This document shows, piece by piece, positions 1 to 10,047 of a DNA stretch of 64,000 bases. The notes under the pieces were generated by a model. That model did not search any database and was not told where the DNA came from. It saw nothing but the letters and a program-made list of their open reading frames with translations. Both the position numbers and the translations under genes were made by a program. Numbering within the stretch: position 1 is the stretch's first letter; every line of letters begins with the position of its first letter. The stretch comes from an uncultured Flavobacteriaceae bacterium (GTDB taxonomy: Bacteria > Bacteroidota > Bacteroidia > Flavobacteriales > Flavobacteriaceae), in NCBI GenBank assembly GCA_938084555.1, contig CALKFR010000008.1, forward strand, positions 1-64,000, read 5' to 3'.

Positions 1-48
1 GATAGAATTTTTTCTTCTCTTACTGACATTTTTTTAGTAATCTTTAAT

Positions 49-1458
49 TTAGTTATTTTTTCTTTTTTTTAATTCAGCTCTAATTTCATTTGCTCTCTCT
101 TCTGTGATACTATAATTACGCATCACAAGCATTGCTAATATTGTTCCGACCATTGGGAAAAAACAAAAGAATGCATGAAGCCCATCAACGGCAGCTTGTT
201 GATCTGTTGTTGCCAGATCAGAGTTGAAACCAACTATAGTGATAATAACTCCACTTAGCGCTCCAGCAATTCCATACCCCACTTTCACCATCCACCAGTA
301 GATCGCTCCAAAAATACCTTCTCTACGCTTTCCGGTATTTATTTCATCGATATCAATAACATCTGCAGTCATAGACATCATAATAGTAAACAAGCTTCCT
401 ATACCAAAAGAAAAGAAAGGTAATGCAATAATATACATCCAAGGTTTTCCAGGAATAAATAAGAAATAAAGCATAATATATCCTATTAATGAAATGGATT
501 GAGATAACATAAAAGCTTTTTTCTTGCCAAGTTTTTTTGACATCCAAGCTACAGCCGGAATTACAATGAAAGTAGTTCCTATTGCACCTAAGCATCCAAA
601 CATAGAAACCCATATACCGCTGGCACCAGCATCTCCATTAAATAATTTATATACAATTACAAAAAAAGTAAGAGCGGCTACTGTATTAAAGGCATTAAAT
701 ATTAAAAAAGTTGCTCCACATAATTTTCGAAATTCTTTGATTTTAAATGCAGCTACAAAACTTTCGAATATTTTCATTAAGCTATTTCCAATATTTGCTG
801 AGTTTAAGGGTTCATAGTCTTCGTTAAGTGTAGAGTCGCTTTTTATAAAAATTGCGGGTACCATAGCACAAATTGCACAGGGTATCGCAACCCAGATTGC
901 CAATTCCTTTACAGCCACATCTGCAGATGGAAACCAACTTTCATCATACATAATGATCCAGAATAAGGGTGCAATTACCCATGCCCATTGCCCAATAAAT
1001 TGAGCTATTGCCATTATATTGGTACGTTCATGAAAATCATCACTCATTTCATATCCCATGGCTACATAAGGAACACTAAAAATAGTTAGACCTAAATAAA
1101 ATACTAAAGACCATAAGAAGAAATACCAAAAGTTATATTCTACTCCATCAGCCTTACTCAGCTGCCACATAAAAATATAGGCAAGACCCATAAGAATACC
1201 TCCAATAAGAACATATTGTCTTCGTCTTCCCCATTTAGATTTTGTATTGTCTGAAATAAAACCCATAATTGGATCAGTAATTGCATCAAATATTCTAGGG
1301 AAAAGAAATACTAAAGACCACATCCAGCCAGAAAAACCTAAATCTTCAACCAAAACAACCATGAAGATTCCTAAGATTGCTGGAAACATTTGGTTGGCTA
1401 GCATCCCAAAACCAAAGGCTATTTTTTGTCCCATAGGGACTTTACTTGTTCTAGACAT
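49..1458 (-). CDS. MFS / GPH-family sugar:cation symporter
   Basis: 469 aa, about 12 hydrophobic segments; RIFDAITDPIMGFISDNTKSKWGRRR motif typical of the GPH family. Confidence 0.88.
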   Translation of the reverse strand: MSRTSKVPMGQKIAFGFGMLANQMFPAILGIFMVVLVEDLGFSGWMWSLVFLFPRIFDAITDPIMGFISDNTKSKWGRRRQYVLIGGILMGLAYIFMWQLSKADGVEYNFWYFFLWSLVFYLGLTIFSVPYVAMGYEMSDDFHERTNIMAIAQFIGQWAWVIAPLFWIIMYDESWFPSADVAVKELAIWVAIPCAICAMVPAIFIKSDSTLNEDYEPLNSANIGNSLMKIFESFVAAFKIKEFRKLCGATFLIFNAFNTVAALTFFVIVYKLFNGDAGASGIWVSMFGCLGAIGTTFIVIPAVAWMSKKLGKKKAFMLSQSISLIGYIMLYFLFIPGKPWMYIIALPFFSFGIGSLFTIMMSMTADVIDIDEINTGKRREGIFGAIYWWMVKVGYGIAGALSGVIITIVGFNSDLATTDQQAAVDGLHAFFCFFPMVGTILAMLVMRNYSITEERANEIRAELKKRKNN

Positions 1459-1463
1459 AATTA

Positions 1464-2957
1464 TTAAATCGTATTAATTAATATTGTTTGTATTGCTTGT
1501 GGATTAATTGAAATAGTAGTTTCTTTTTTATCCAATGAAAGCGAAAAGCTTTTTTGAGTTGTACCTTCATTAAAAATTACTACAGCAATTGATCCGTCCA
1601 TATTTTTAGCTGCAGTAACCATTAGATCTTTATCAGACTTTTCAACTCCTATTACTTTAGCTTCTGGTCTAATATATTTGCTAAAATGTGCCATGGTATA
1701 ATAAATTGGGGTAAAGTAAACCTCGTCTTTTTCCGGATCTACAATTACAGGAGCCACACACCAGTTTTTAAACCAGTTTGGACCTCCTTGAGTATCTAAG
1801 ACCATATTCCAATCTACCCAACCATCAACCCAATTATTTAGACAACCAATAATATCTCTGGCATACCTGTTAACGGGGGCATATTTAGGATGAAGATGTT
1901 TATCTTTTTCAGGAGCCCAATCCCATCCCCAATCTGTAGCTTCTTTACTCCAATACCAATCATCATCTTGCCATTTTGGAATTTCTGAATCTACACAACC
2001 CTCAGTTTCTATCAAGTACTTGTTAGGAGCTTTATTGTGTGCATATTGTAATGCTTCAGGGAAAAAATCATAGGTACTTTCATACCAGTGAATTGCTGTA
2101 CCATCAAAATATTTTGAGGATGAATCATCTTTATACATTTCATCTACCCATTCTTGTAAACCAGCCCTATTTTGGTCATAACCTAAGATTATTTTATCTC
2201 CATAACCATCTTTTTCTAATTTTGGACCTAAATGAAATTGAACAAAATCAGTCATTTCCTTAGGAGTGTAATGCATACTTTCCCAATTGTTTCCATTTCC
2301 ATGGGGCTCGTTTTCTACTGTAAAACCCCATATATCAATACCTTCAGTTTTGTAAGCGGTTAAGTATTTGGAGAAAAATAACGCCCAAGTATCATAATAT
2401 TTAGGAAGCAATTTACCGCCAACCCAATTATTATTGTCTTTCATCCAAGGTGCAGCAGTCCATGGAGATGCTATGATCTCGAAGCCATCTTCAGAAATTT
2501 TCATGGCGTCTTTAATCATTGGTATAAGATCGTCTTTATCTTCTTGGATAGAAAAATGCTCAAGCTCTATATCGTTCTCAACAGGAGAATATGAATAGTT
2601 TGATAGTGAAAAATCACATGAGTTCATGTGAGTTCTTGTCAGAGAATAATTTGCACCTTCTTTTGAAAAATAAGCGTTCAATATTGATTCACGATTTTTA
2701 GAACTTAATTTATTTAACAAGTGGGCGGATGCCTCTGTAAAAGAACCTCCAAACCCTGTAATTTTTTGATATGTTATTTCCGGGTTAATACTGATTGAAG
2801 AAACTTCATTAGCCATAGTAAAGCTTGTTATTTGACTTAATTTATTTCCATTTTTTGAAGTTTCTATAACTTTTACAGATAATGGTTTTTCCGATGTGCA
2901 AGAGAGGACACTCATAAAGATTAATGTTAAAAAAAAGTATATCCTGATTAATTTCAT
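1464..2957 (-). CDS. Glycoside hydrolase family 30 lipoprotein (glucosylceramidase / beta-1,6-glucanase type)
   Basis: 497 aa; lipobox VLSC; ITGFGGSFTEASAHLL, acid/base FTVENEPHG, nucleophile LIETEGCV. Confidence 0.88.
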   Translation of the reverse strand: MKLIRIYFFLTLIFMSVLSCTSEKPLSVKVIETSKNGNKLSQITSFTMANEVSSISINPEITYQKITGFGGSFTEASAHLLNKLSSKNRESILNAYFSKEGANYSLTRTHMNSCDFSLSNYSYSPVENDIELEHFSIQEDKDDLIPMIKDAMKISEDGFEIIASPWTAAPWMKDNNNWVGGKLLPKYYDTWALFFSKYLTAYKTEGIDIWGFTVENEPHGNGNNWESMHYTPKEMTDFVQFHLGPKLEKDGYGDKIILGYDQNRAGLQEWVDEMYKDDSSSKYFDGTAIHWYESTYDFFPEALQYAHNKAPNKYLIETEGCVDSEIPKWQDDDWYWSKEATDWGWDWAPEKDKHLHPKYAPVNRYARDIIGCLNNWVDGWVDWNMVLDTQGGPNWFKNWCVAPVIVDPEKDEVYFTPIYYTMAHFSKYIRPEAKVIGVEKSDKDLMVTAAKNMDGSIAVVIFNEGTTQKSFSLSLDKKETTISINPQAIQTILINTI

Positions 2958-2971
2958 TTCACTGTGTGTTT

Positions 2972-4252
2972 TTATAAAGTGTTGATATTTTTTTTGAAAG
3001 GAGGGACATGCACTTCTAAAAGCAAACTGTCCTTGTTTCCGTTATATGTTTTTGTAATTGGTTTTTTGCCCCTACCCAAACCTTTGAAAGTTCCGTTATC
3101 AACTAAATTCCATAAAGCATATTTGGCTTTTCCATCAACTGTAAACAAACCAAAGTGATTTTCTGAACCCTCTGGATTTGAAGCATCTTTCCAAATCTCA
3201 TCAAAAGCTTCAAAATAGAAACATGAGACTCCGGCTTTTGAAGACCATTCTCTCATATGCCTGTAAAATAAAGCTTCTTTATATTCATCAGTTGCTTTAC
3301 TCCCTTTGTTACCATAAAGGCCGTTTGAAAATGTAGCCCAGCCTGTTTCCCCTATGTGTACAGGTTTTTTAATCCCTAAACTTTTTACATAATTAACTAC
3401 ACTATCATATTGCGAGACAGCATAGTCTTTTGATCGTAACATAATATTATTTACCTTTTCTATATTAGGTTTTTCATAGTTAGTATACCAAAATACAGGG
3501 TTGTAATGTGTGTCATGCATGGGGTAGGTATGCATTGAAATATAATCTACTTCTTTAATAAGTTTATTTAAATCTTCTGTGTGATATTCATCACTACCAC
3601 CACCCCAAGAAGCAAAATTATCAGAACTAGTAATCCAAAGGTTTTCAGGGAGTTTTCCTGTTTTTTTCAAGTTTTGTAGATGTGACACCCATTTAAGAAT
3701 TACAGAAGGTTGAACATAGTAACTTGTTGCCCATTTTACCATAGCCTCGTTCCCAACAGCAATAATTTTTACAATACTTGGATATTTATTTGCTAATGAA
3801 ACAGCTCTAGCAATTTCACCTTCATTTTGATCGCTCTCCAATAGGTGATTTACAGGTTGATTGGTCCAAGCATTTTTACAATCTATCCAAGCCCCCAACA
3901 TTACATACATTTCAAAAGACGGGTTTTCATTCTTTAGTTCCTGTATGGCTTTTAGAATTGTTTCAGCTTGAGCTAGTTGAACGTTATAGGTCCTTAGAAT
4001 TCTAATTTTCATAGCATGAAGAATATTCATATCCTCTTTAATCTCTGCTATTGTAGGCTGAATTCCTCTTGTAGATTTTCTATAACCACCATATGAGATT
4101 GCTAAATAATCTGGATTTCCTAATATTTCTTTTGCTGTCAATTGTATCTTCTGTTTAGGGTTTTGTTGTATTTCTTTCTTTATTTTATCATTACTACAAG
4201 ATGACACTATAGATAAAATAGTTATTGTGTATAGATAAAAATTTAACCTCAT
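2972..4252 (-). CDS. GH17-like beta-1,3-glucanase/glucosidase lipoprotein
   Basis: 426 aa; lipobox SSCS; SYGGYRKSTRGIQP, AVGNEAMV and HIGETGWATF catalytic motifs. Confidence 0.8.
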   Translation of the reverse strand: MRLNFYLYTITILSIVSSCSNDKIKKEIQQNPKQKIQLTAKEILGNPDYLAISYGGYRKSTRGIQPTIAEIKEDMNILHAMKIRILRTYNVQLAQAETILKAIQELKNENPSFEMYVMLGAWIDCKNAWTNQPVNHLLESDQNEGEIARAVSLANKYPSIVKIIAVGNEAMVKWATSYYVQPSVILKWVSHLQNLKKTGKLPENLWITSSDNFASWGGGSDEYHTEDLNKLIKEVDYISMHTYPMHDTHYNPVFWYTNYEKPNIEKVNNIMLRSKDYAVSQYDSVVNYVKSLGIKKPVHIGETGWATFSNGLYGNKGSKATDEYKEALFYRHMREWSSKAGVSCFYFEAFDEIWKDASNPEGSENHFGLFTVDGKAKYALWNLVDNGTFKGLGRGKKPITKTYNGNKDSLLLEVHVPPFKKNINTL

Positions 4253-4265
4253 CGACTTTATTTTC

Positions 4266-7200
4266 CTATTTCAAATATGTGTTATTTATGTACGCTTTGA
4301 TCTGAACAACATCTCCAGTTCTTTTGAATATTTTTTCACTTGTTTTTTGATCTACAACTAATGAATCAATTTTGGAAGAAGTCCCGTCTTTAAAAGTAAT
4401 TTCCAAACGATTTTTATCAGATATATGATAAATTATTGGTATTTGACAATATGTAAATGCAAGTGAATTCACAGGAATTATTATGTTTTGACTTCCATTA
4501 AATATGCTTAAATATTCAAAAGTTGTTTCTTTAGAAATAAACTCTTCTTTTCTGAGTAAACAAGGATTAAAATATAGTTTTCCACATTTCACAAAAACAC
4601 CTAATTCTCCGAATCTTGAGATTACATCTTCTTTTACCTGCCCAGTCATTCCTGGTTGTTGAGCACCTTTTCCACCTGGTGTGTGAGAATAAGGATCTGT
4701 TGGAAAAGCCCCATATAGCTCTGGAGATTTATGTACTCCTATACCTTCATTTATTTCATAAAAGTGTTCAAGCAATTGACCTATCATTACTTCATCCTCT
4801 TCATTTGATATGGCCTGCAAACAAGATTCCTGTACAGCTAACAATAATTTTGAAACCATATGCCAATATATAGAACCTAATCCCTCATAACCATAAAATG
4901 TACCGGATCTTCCTGTAAAAGCTTTGTGATTAAAAACCTCTTCAAAAGTCTGAAGAACTTTTGGGGTTTCAGAGGCTAATAAGCTACTATATTTTGTGTT
5001 AGAAAGCTTTTCTAAAGCTTCAGTAACATCGTTTGCGTTTTTAAAGTTTCCGTTAAAGTGGTACTCACCATTTACATCTCTTTCAATAATTTGAACAGCG
5101 TTATCTTTTAACATTTCTTGAAACAGCTTTGACGATAAAACCGCATCTTCCGAAATTGTATTTCTATCTAAGAATCCTTTTAATTCTTTATAAGGGTAGA
5201 GTAAATAACTGTATTGATCTTTTCTAAAGAGCTTACTTTCTTTTAGGGCATTTAATACATTTAAAGTTTCTTTACCATTTAGGTAGCCAGAACTTAAAAC
5301 AGCAACCTGACCCTCTAACATTTCACTTAAGTAGCTTATAGAAATAGTATTGTCGTTATTTACTGTCATTAAATTGTATGCGTGATACAAATTATCTGAA
5401 CGTTTATTAGCTTCAATAGAATGTTCTAAATATAATTTGCTTAGGCTTACAAACCTTTTTAATTTATCAAAAGATAGATTTGTTTTTCTACCAGAGAATG
5501 CATGGGTGTAAATTTGCGTTCGGTAATCATCTCCTGCTTGCCCTAAATCATCTAAAATTCTTTTTTTATCAGCATCATTTATTGAGGAAGCTAATAATTT
5601 AGTGTTTTTTTCAAAGGTACTCAGTACTTTATCGAAAAACTCCAAAATTTCGTTAGAAACTTCAACTTCAGTAGTTGAGGAGTTTTCTAATAATTCTTCA
5701 AAGAAATTAAAAAAACGGGTTAAGTAATATAACGTTACCATTGAAACACCATTTCCTACAAGAGCGTTATTGGCGTCATTCCATTCAGGTCTTTGAGTAT
5801 TCATCCAGATACCTCCCTCAGGAATAAAATTAGATAATTTTGCTAATGAAGTTGCAAGAATTTTTTCTATAAAATTTGCTTTTACTATAAAGCGATGTTC
5901 ATCTCGCAATAAAGCACCATCAGCACCCAAAGATGCTCTTTCTTCACGAATTTTAGTATCCAATTGTTGGTCAAAAATTATGGTGTCTTTCGGGTTTTTA
6001 AGCAGCTCTCTATAAGATTTTATTTTATAAGGAACATTCGCATAAACAAAAAGATTTTTAGTGAAGAAACTTTCTAATCTCCCCGGTTTATGATTATTTA
6101 TAAACTCTAAAAACTTTAACAAGTAGATGATTTGATGGTCACCCCAGTATCCAATATATGACCATGGGTCATCTGGCTCAATGGTTTCCCAGTCAAAACC
6201 TCCTTTTGTTACTCTGTAAGGGTTGTAGCCATCAAAAGTTGTAGCATTTAAAAATTTATGAATCATACTTTCAATAAATTCTGGGTATGAGTGCGCTAAG
6301 GCCTCCCAGTTTTGAAAGATGTCTCTCCAGTTACCCTCATAATCTAATATTTTGGAACCATCAATTTCATTTCTTGTATTTATTGAAAATCTATTCCAAG
6401 GTCTACTTGGGTCTCCATGACGCCTGCTAAATTTTAACGGCATATACTCTAAACAAAGTCGTCTGAAGTTTTTGTCTTCGTTATCATATGCGATCTTTTG
6501 AAGCTCTGAAAGTGAAAATTCTTCTGGAAGTTTTTCTATGATTTCCTCAGAAGTAAAAGCAACTTTTGTGTTTGCTTGTTCTAAATAGTTTTTAAAATCC
6601 CACTTTTCAATTTGATAATTATTATCAAAAATCCCTCCTCGCATAATATTAAAAAGTGTGTTTGCAAAATGGCGGGTATCTTTCAGATTGTCTGAGGTAA
6701 TTTGAATAGCATCTGAGGCTGAATTTAATTCAACTAAACGTTTTGTTCCAAGATTAATATCTTCATTTACTATCTCTTCCAAAGAGGATGCTTCTTTGAT
6801 TTGTTTTGATAATTTTGCGATGCTAGAATGATTTTGATTTACATTAGCAATAATCATCCATTCTTTAAATGATTCTTTTTCTAGTATGATTTCTGAATTT
6901 AAAAAGTAAGCTCCTTTCTCGGCTTTTATGTCTATTTCCTGATCTACTGATTTTCCTAATCTAAAATTGTTTAATTGTAAAGAAGAGAGAAGGTATTTTG
7001 GGCTGTTTAATCCGAGAGACCACACCACATTAGCTTTTAGGGCTTCACTAGCTTCTGCTTTGTCAACTAATATGGCACTCAATGCAAAAATCCCTAAACC
7101 TGTTGCTTCTTCTAGTTCATTTCGCTTGTATGCATCAACAAGGTTACTAGATTGATTTTGCTCATCACTACCAATACTAGCAGGCATAATATTTTGAATA

Positions 7201-7736
7201 CCATCTAGTAAAGATACTTTTACGGCACTATCGCTTGTATTGATCAGTTTAGATTTCTTAATAAATCCAAAAGTATTACTTGAACTCCATTGGTATCTGA
7301 AAATTAATTCTAAATCATGGTTAATTTCCTCGAAAATAATTTTGTTTCCATATTTATTTTTATAAAGATTTTGGGTTGTGGAATAACTGCCTAAAGACCT
7401 GACTGCTAATGGTTCCCACATAAAATCTTGGTTATCTTTAGATACTTTGAAAATAGATTTATTTCCTGTAATGTCTGCAGATTCTGTAATTTTATCGTCT
7501 GTATAGTAGGGGAACAAAGCATACTCAGAATTTTTTCTCCCAGCAGTTAGTCCTCCATTACTTGATATAAACATCCAATGATTAGAATCACTTACAATAC
7601 TCATAAAGAAAGGACGCATTACATCATTATTTGAAATCTGATAATATATTTCATCGTCTATGATTACAGATTTCAATTTAACATCCATATTATTTAATGA
7701 GGTTTCTTTTGTTACTATATTAGTTTCGTTACTCAT
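4266..7736 (-). CDS. Large cytosolic GH94/GH149-like protein, putative beta-1,3-glucan phosphorylase
   Basis: 1156 aa with no signal peptide; RPEWNDANNALVGNGVSM resembles the GH94-type (D/E)WND catalytic-acid motif; HTPGGKGAQQPGMTGQVKEDVISR near the C-terminus; located inside a beta-glucan PUL. Confidence 0.55.
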   Translation of the reverse strand: MSNETNIVTKETSLNNMDVKLKSVIIDDEIYYQISNNDVMRPFFMSIVSDSNHWMFISSNGGLTAGRKNSEYALFPYYTDDKITESADITGNKSIFKVSKDNQDFMWEPLAVRSLGSYSTTQNLYKNKYGNKIIFEEINHDLELIFRYQWSSSNTFGFIKKSKLINTSDSAVKVSLLDGIQNIMPASIGSDEQNQSSNLVDAYKRNELEEATGLGIFALSAILVDKAEASEALKANVVWSLGLNSPKYLLSSLQLNNFRLGKSVDQEIDIKAEKGAYFLNSEIILEKESFKEWMIIANVNQNHSSIAKLSKQIKEASSLEEIVNEDINLGTKRLVELNSASDAIQITSDNLKDTRHFANTLFNIMRGGIFDNNYQIEKWDFKNYLEQANTKVAFTSEEIIEKLPEEFSLSELQKIAYDNEDKNFRRLCLEYMPLKFSRRHGDPSRPWNRFSINTRNEIDGSKILDYEGNWRDIFQNWEALAHSYPEFIESMIHKFLNATTFDGYNPYRVTKGGFDWETIEPDDPWSYIGYWGDHQIIYLLKFLEFINNHKPGRLESFFTKNLFVYANVPYKIKSYRELLKNPKDTIIFDQQLDTKIREERASLGADGALLRDEHRFIVKANFIEKILATSLAKLSNFIPEGGIWMNTQRPEWNDANNALVGNGVSMVTLYYLTRFFNFFEELLENSSTTEVEVSNEILEFFDKVLSTFEKNTKLLASSINDADKKRILDDLGQAGDDYRTQIYTHAFSGRKTNLSFDKLKRFVSLSKLYLEHSIEANKRSDNLYHAYNLMTVNNDNTISISYLSEMLEGQVAVLSSGYLNGKETLNVLNALKESKLFRKDQYSYLLYPYKELKGFLDRNTISEDAVLSSKLFQEMLKDNAVQIIERDVNGEYHFNGNFKNANDVTEALEKLSNTKYSSLLASETPKVLQTFEEVFNHKAFTGRSGTFYGYEGLGSIYWHMVSKLLLAVQESCLQAISNEEDEVMIGQLLEHFYEINEGIGVHKSPELYGAFPTDPYSHTPGGKGAQQPGMTGQVKEDVISRFGELGVFVKCGKLYFNPCLLRKEEFISKETTFEYLSIFNGSQNIIIPVNSLAFTYCQIPIIYHISDKNRLEITFKDGTSSKIDSLVVDQKTSEKIFKRTGDVVQIKAYINNTYLK

Positions 7737-7773
7737 TTGGTAAAGTGCTTTTTTATTTTTTTAATTGAATTTT

Positions 7774-9603
7774 TTAGTTTGATTGTAAAATTTGATCAAT
7801 ATAAAAATCTCCAGAAGTAGTTCCTGGACCATCAATAAAAATGACCAATCTATTGTATTTTTTTAATGAAGAAAATGAAAAACTTAATTCTTCCCATTCA
7901 TTTCCAGAATGAAATGCTGAGCGCTCAATTGAACTATTTTCATCACTAACTTTCTCTAATTTAAGCATTATTTCTACTGGCTTTATAGAGTGTAATGCTA
8001 ATTTTATAGTATTCCCATTTTCCAAGTCAATAGGAGATTTAAGATCTAAATAACTTCCTTCCCAATTATTTCCTGAGTTTGTAAATACACCTAATTTAGT
8101 TGTTAAGGTATTATTATTAGTCAGCGGATTCTTATCGCTAAGTTTAAAGGATGCTCCATTAAAAGAGGTAAATTTTAATACTATTGGGTTATTATTAAAA
8201 GCTATGTTAAACACTGGATTTGTAGCCTTCTCCCAAAGTGCATAAACGACTGAATCTTTACTTTTATTTGCGCGATCAAGATTTTTCTTATTGAGAGCTC
8301 CTTTAATATCAGCCTTAATTATGTCGATGTTATTAAAATATTCTTTCAGTAAATCGAGATTGCTATTTTTATTGAAAGGATTAAATTTATGAACTTCCTT
8401 CAATAGATAATAGGCAGTTCTGGGGTATAAGTTATAGAGGCCTTTCTCGTTAGTTGGCCCTTTAGCACAAATCCCAAACCATTCTTCATTCATATTATTT
8501 TTCCCCTCTTCAAGATCTACTGAGTATCCTCCATTAGCCCAAGTTGCAACAGTATCATGTTTGCTAACATTTTTTCTATGATCAAAATCATACTTCCACC
8601 AGCCATCACTAAATTGAAAAGTAAAACCACCAATAGTGTTTTCATACTTTCCCATACCTGCGGAATTTTCATAAATTTCTCTCCAGTTCTCTAGGAGATA
8701 ATTTGCCTGAGTTCTCTGATCTTCTTTAGAATTAAGTGAGTTATAGGCATCTGCACCAAATTCAGTAAATAAAAGAGGTTTATTCAAAGTTTCTTTAACG
8801 GATTTAAATAGATTGGTAAAGGAAGCACCTCTATATGAGTTGACTCCCAAAATATCAATATCCTTACATTCTTGTGCGATTATGTCAATAAATAGATTGT
8901 CTCCATTACAAATAGCTACAGGATGATTAGAATCTAGTTTTTTAATTATTTTTGAGGCCTCATTCATTAAACGATACATAGGCCTTCCATATTTTTCTCC
9001 CACAGCTATTTTGTTAGCCTCTTCTTTAGGGAAATCTTCAGTCTCTGCTCCAGACCAAAAAAGTCCATAATTATTTTCGTTTCCAAGCAAATACAATAAA
9101 AGGCCAGGGGTGTTTTTGTAATCACTAACCATTGTTTCAATTTCTGACAATAAAATCTCTTGCATCTTAGAATTTGAGTAATCTGTGATTGGATTCCATT
9201 TTCCGTCTACTGTCATACCATACCTTCCAAAAGAATGATTAATCATTGTATAAATACCATAATTTTCATAGATATATTGAATCCATTTTGCAGGGATATC
9301 AGAATAATGGCGAATAGTGTTGATATTCATGTCTTTTAATAGAGACATTTCATGGTCTAGTCCTAATTTTATGATTTCATCTGAACTCTTCCAAAAATTA
9401 GCACTAACAGCATCCTTGCCAATTGGAATCATATCCCAATTCATTCCATTAATTATAAATTTTTCACCATTAACAATCAACACATTTCCATGCTCATTTG
9501 ATTTTACCAAAACTTCATGAGTTTGACAAAAAGATAATGACAAACTAATGAAAAGCAATCCAAATAATTGAATTATTTTTATGTTTGAAAAATCAGGCAT
9601 CAC
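7774..9603 (-). CDS. Clan GH-A glycoside hydrolase (GH2/GH5-like TIM barrel) with C-terminal carbohydrate-binding-like domain
   Basis: 609 aa; signal peptide; NGEKFIINGMNWDM, LLGNENNYG (acid/base), LLFTEFGADAYN (nucleophile); beta-sandwich-like C-terminus ending GDFYIDQI. Confidence 0.68.
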   Translation of the reverse strand: MMPDFSNIKIIQLFGLLFISLSLSFCQTHEVLVKSNEHGNVLIVNGEKFIINGMNWDMIPIGKDAVSANFWKSSDEIIKLGLDHEMSLLKDMNINTIRHYSDIPAKWIQYIYENYGIYTMINHSFGRYGMTVDGKWNPITDYSNSKMQEILLSEIETMVSDYKNTPGLLLYLLGNENNYGLFWSGAETEDFPKEEANKIAVGEKYGRPMYRLMNEASKIIKKLDSNHPVAICNGDNLFIDIIAQECKDIDILGVNSYRGASFTNLFKSVKETLNKPLLFTEFGADAYNSLNSKEDQRTQANYLLENWREIYENSAGMGKYENTIGGFTFQFSDGWWKYDFDHRKNVSKHDTVATWANGGYSVDLEEGKNNMNEEWFGICAKGPTNEKGLYNLYPRTAYYLLKEVHKFNPFNKNSNLDLLKEYFNNIDIIKADIKGALNKKNLDRANKSKDSVVYALWEKATNPVFNIAFNNNPIVLKFTSFNGASFKLSDKNPLTNNNTLTTKLGVFTNSGNNWEGSYLDLKSPIDLENGNTIKLALHSIKPVEIMLKLEKVSDENSSIERSAFHSGNEWEELSFSFSSLKKYNRLVIFIDGPGTTSGDFYIDQILQSN

Positions 9604-9963
9604 TTCTTAAGTACAAATTTTTTTTAAAATTCATCACTTGCTAATTTAATAGTAAGATTTCACTTTTTCTTATTTAAAACCTAGACAAAAATCATACAAA
9701 ATAAATAAAAAGTATGTTTTTTGATTTTTTTTATTTGTAACTCATTCCTTAATGGGAAAAACAACTGATTAAAGGTCTCTTAAAAATCAAAAAAAACACC
9801 TCTTGTTGTAGTTTTGTATAGGTTAATCCATTATTTGTATAGTTTGATTAAATTAATTGTAATGCTGTAATCCCTACCGTTGTTACCAATAAGTTATTCC
9901 TGTAATTATATTGTTTTTTAAAACTTATTTTATAAAAATTTTATTTTTGGTGTACTTGTAAAC

Positions 9964-10005
9964 AAAAGAGTCCTAAATATTTTTTAAAATATTTAGGACT
10001 CTTTT
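9964..10005. terminator. Intrinsic terminator, 20-bp perfect stem
   Basis: AAAAGAGTCCTAAATATTTT-TT-AAAATATTTAGGACTCTTTT; lies just 3' of the GH16 gene (minus strand); T-rich on both strands. Confidence 0.85.
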
Positions 10006-10047
10006 TCTTAATTTGTAGTTAATAAAAGCGTCTACTTTAGTCTGCTT

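Noticed and set aside
3-48. Possible start of another gene upstream of the MFS transporter at the left edge
   Set aside because: Too little sequence to support a call
353-613. Antisense and out-of-frame ORFs overlapping confident genes (e.g. 353-613, 2039-2263, 4616-4873, 16519-16764, 18857-19159, 31674-32018, 47645-47917, 55360-55620)
   Set aside because: Low-complexity shadow frames fully inside well-supported CDSs
9604-9963. Possible ncRNA or tRNA in the largest intergenic gap
   Set aside because: Very AT-rich with no cloverleaf or conserved structure visible apart from the terminator at 9964-10005
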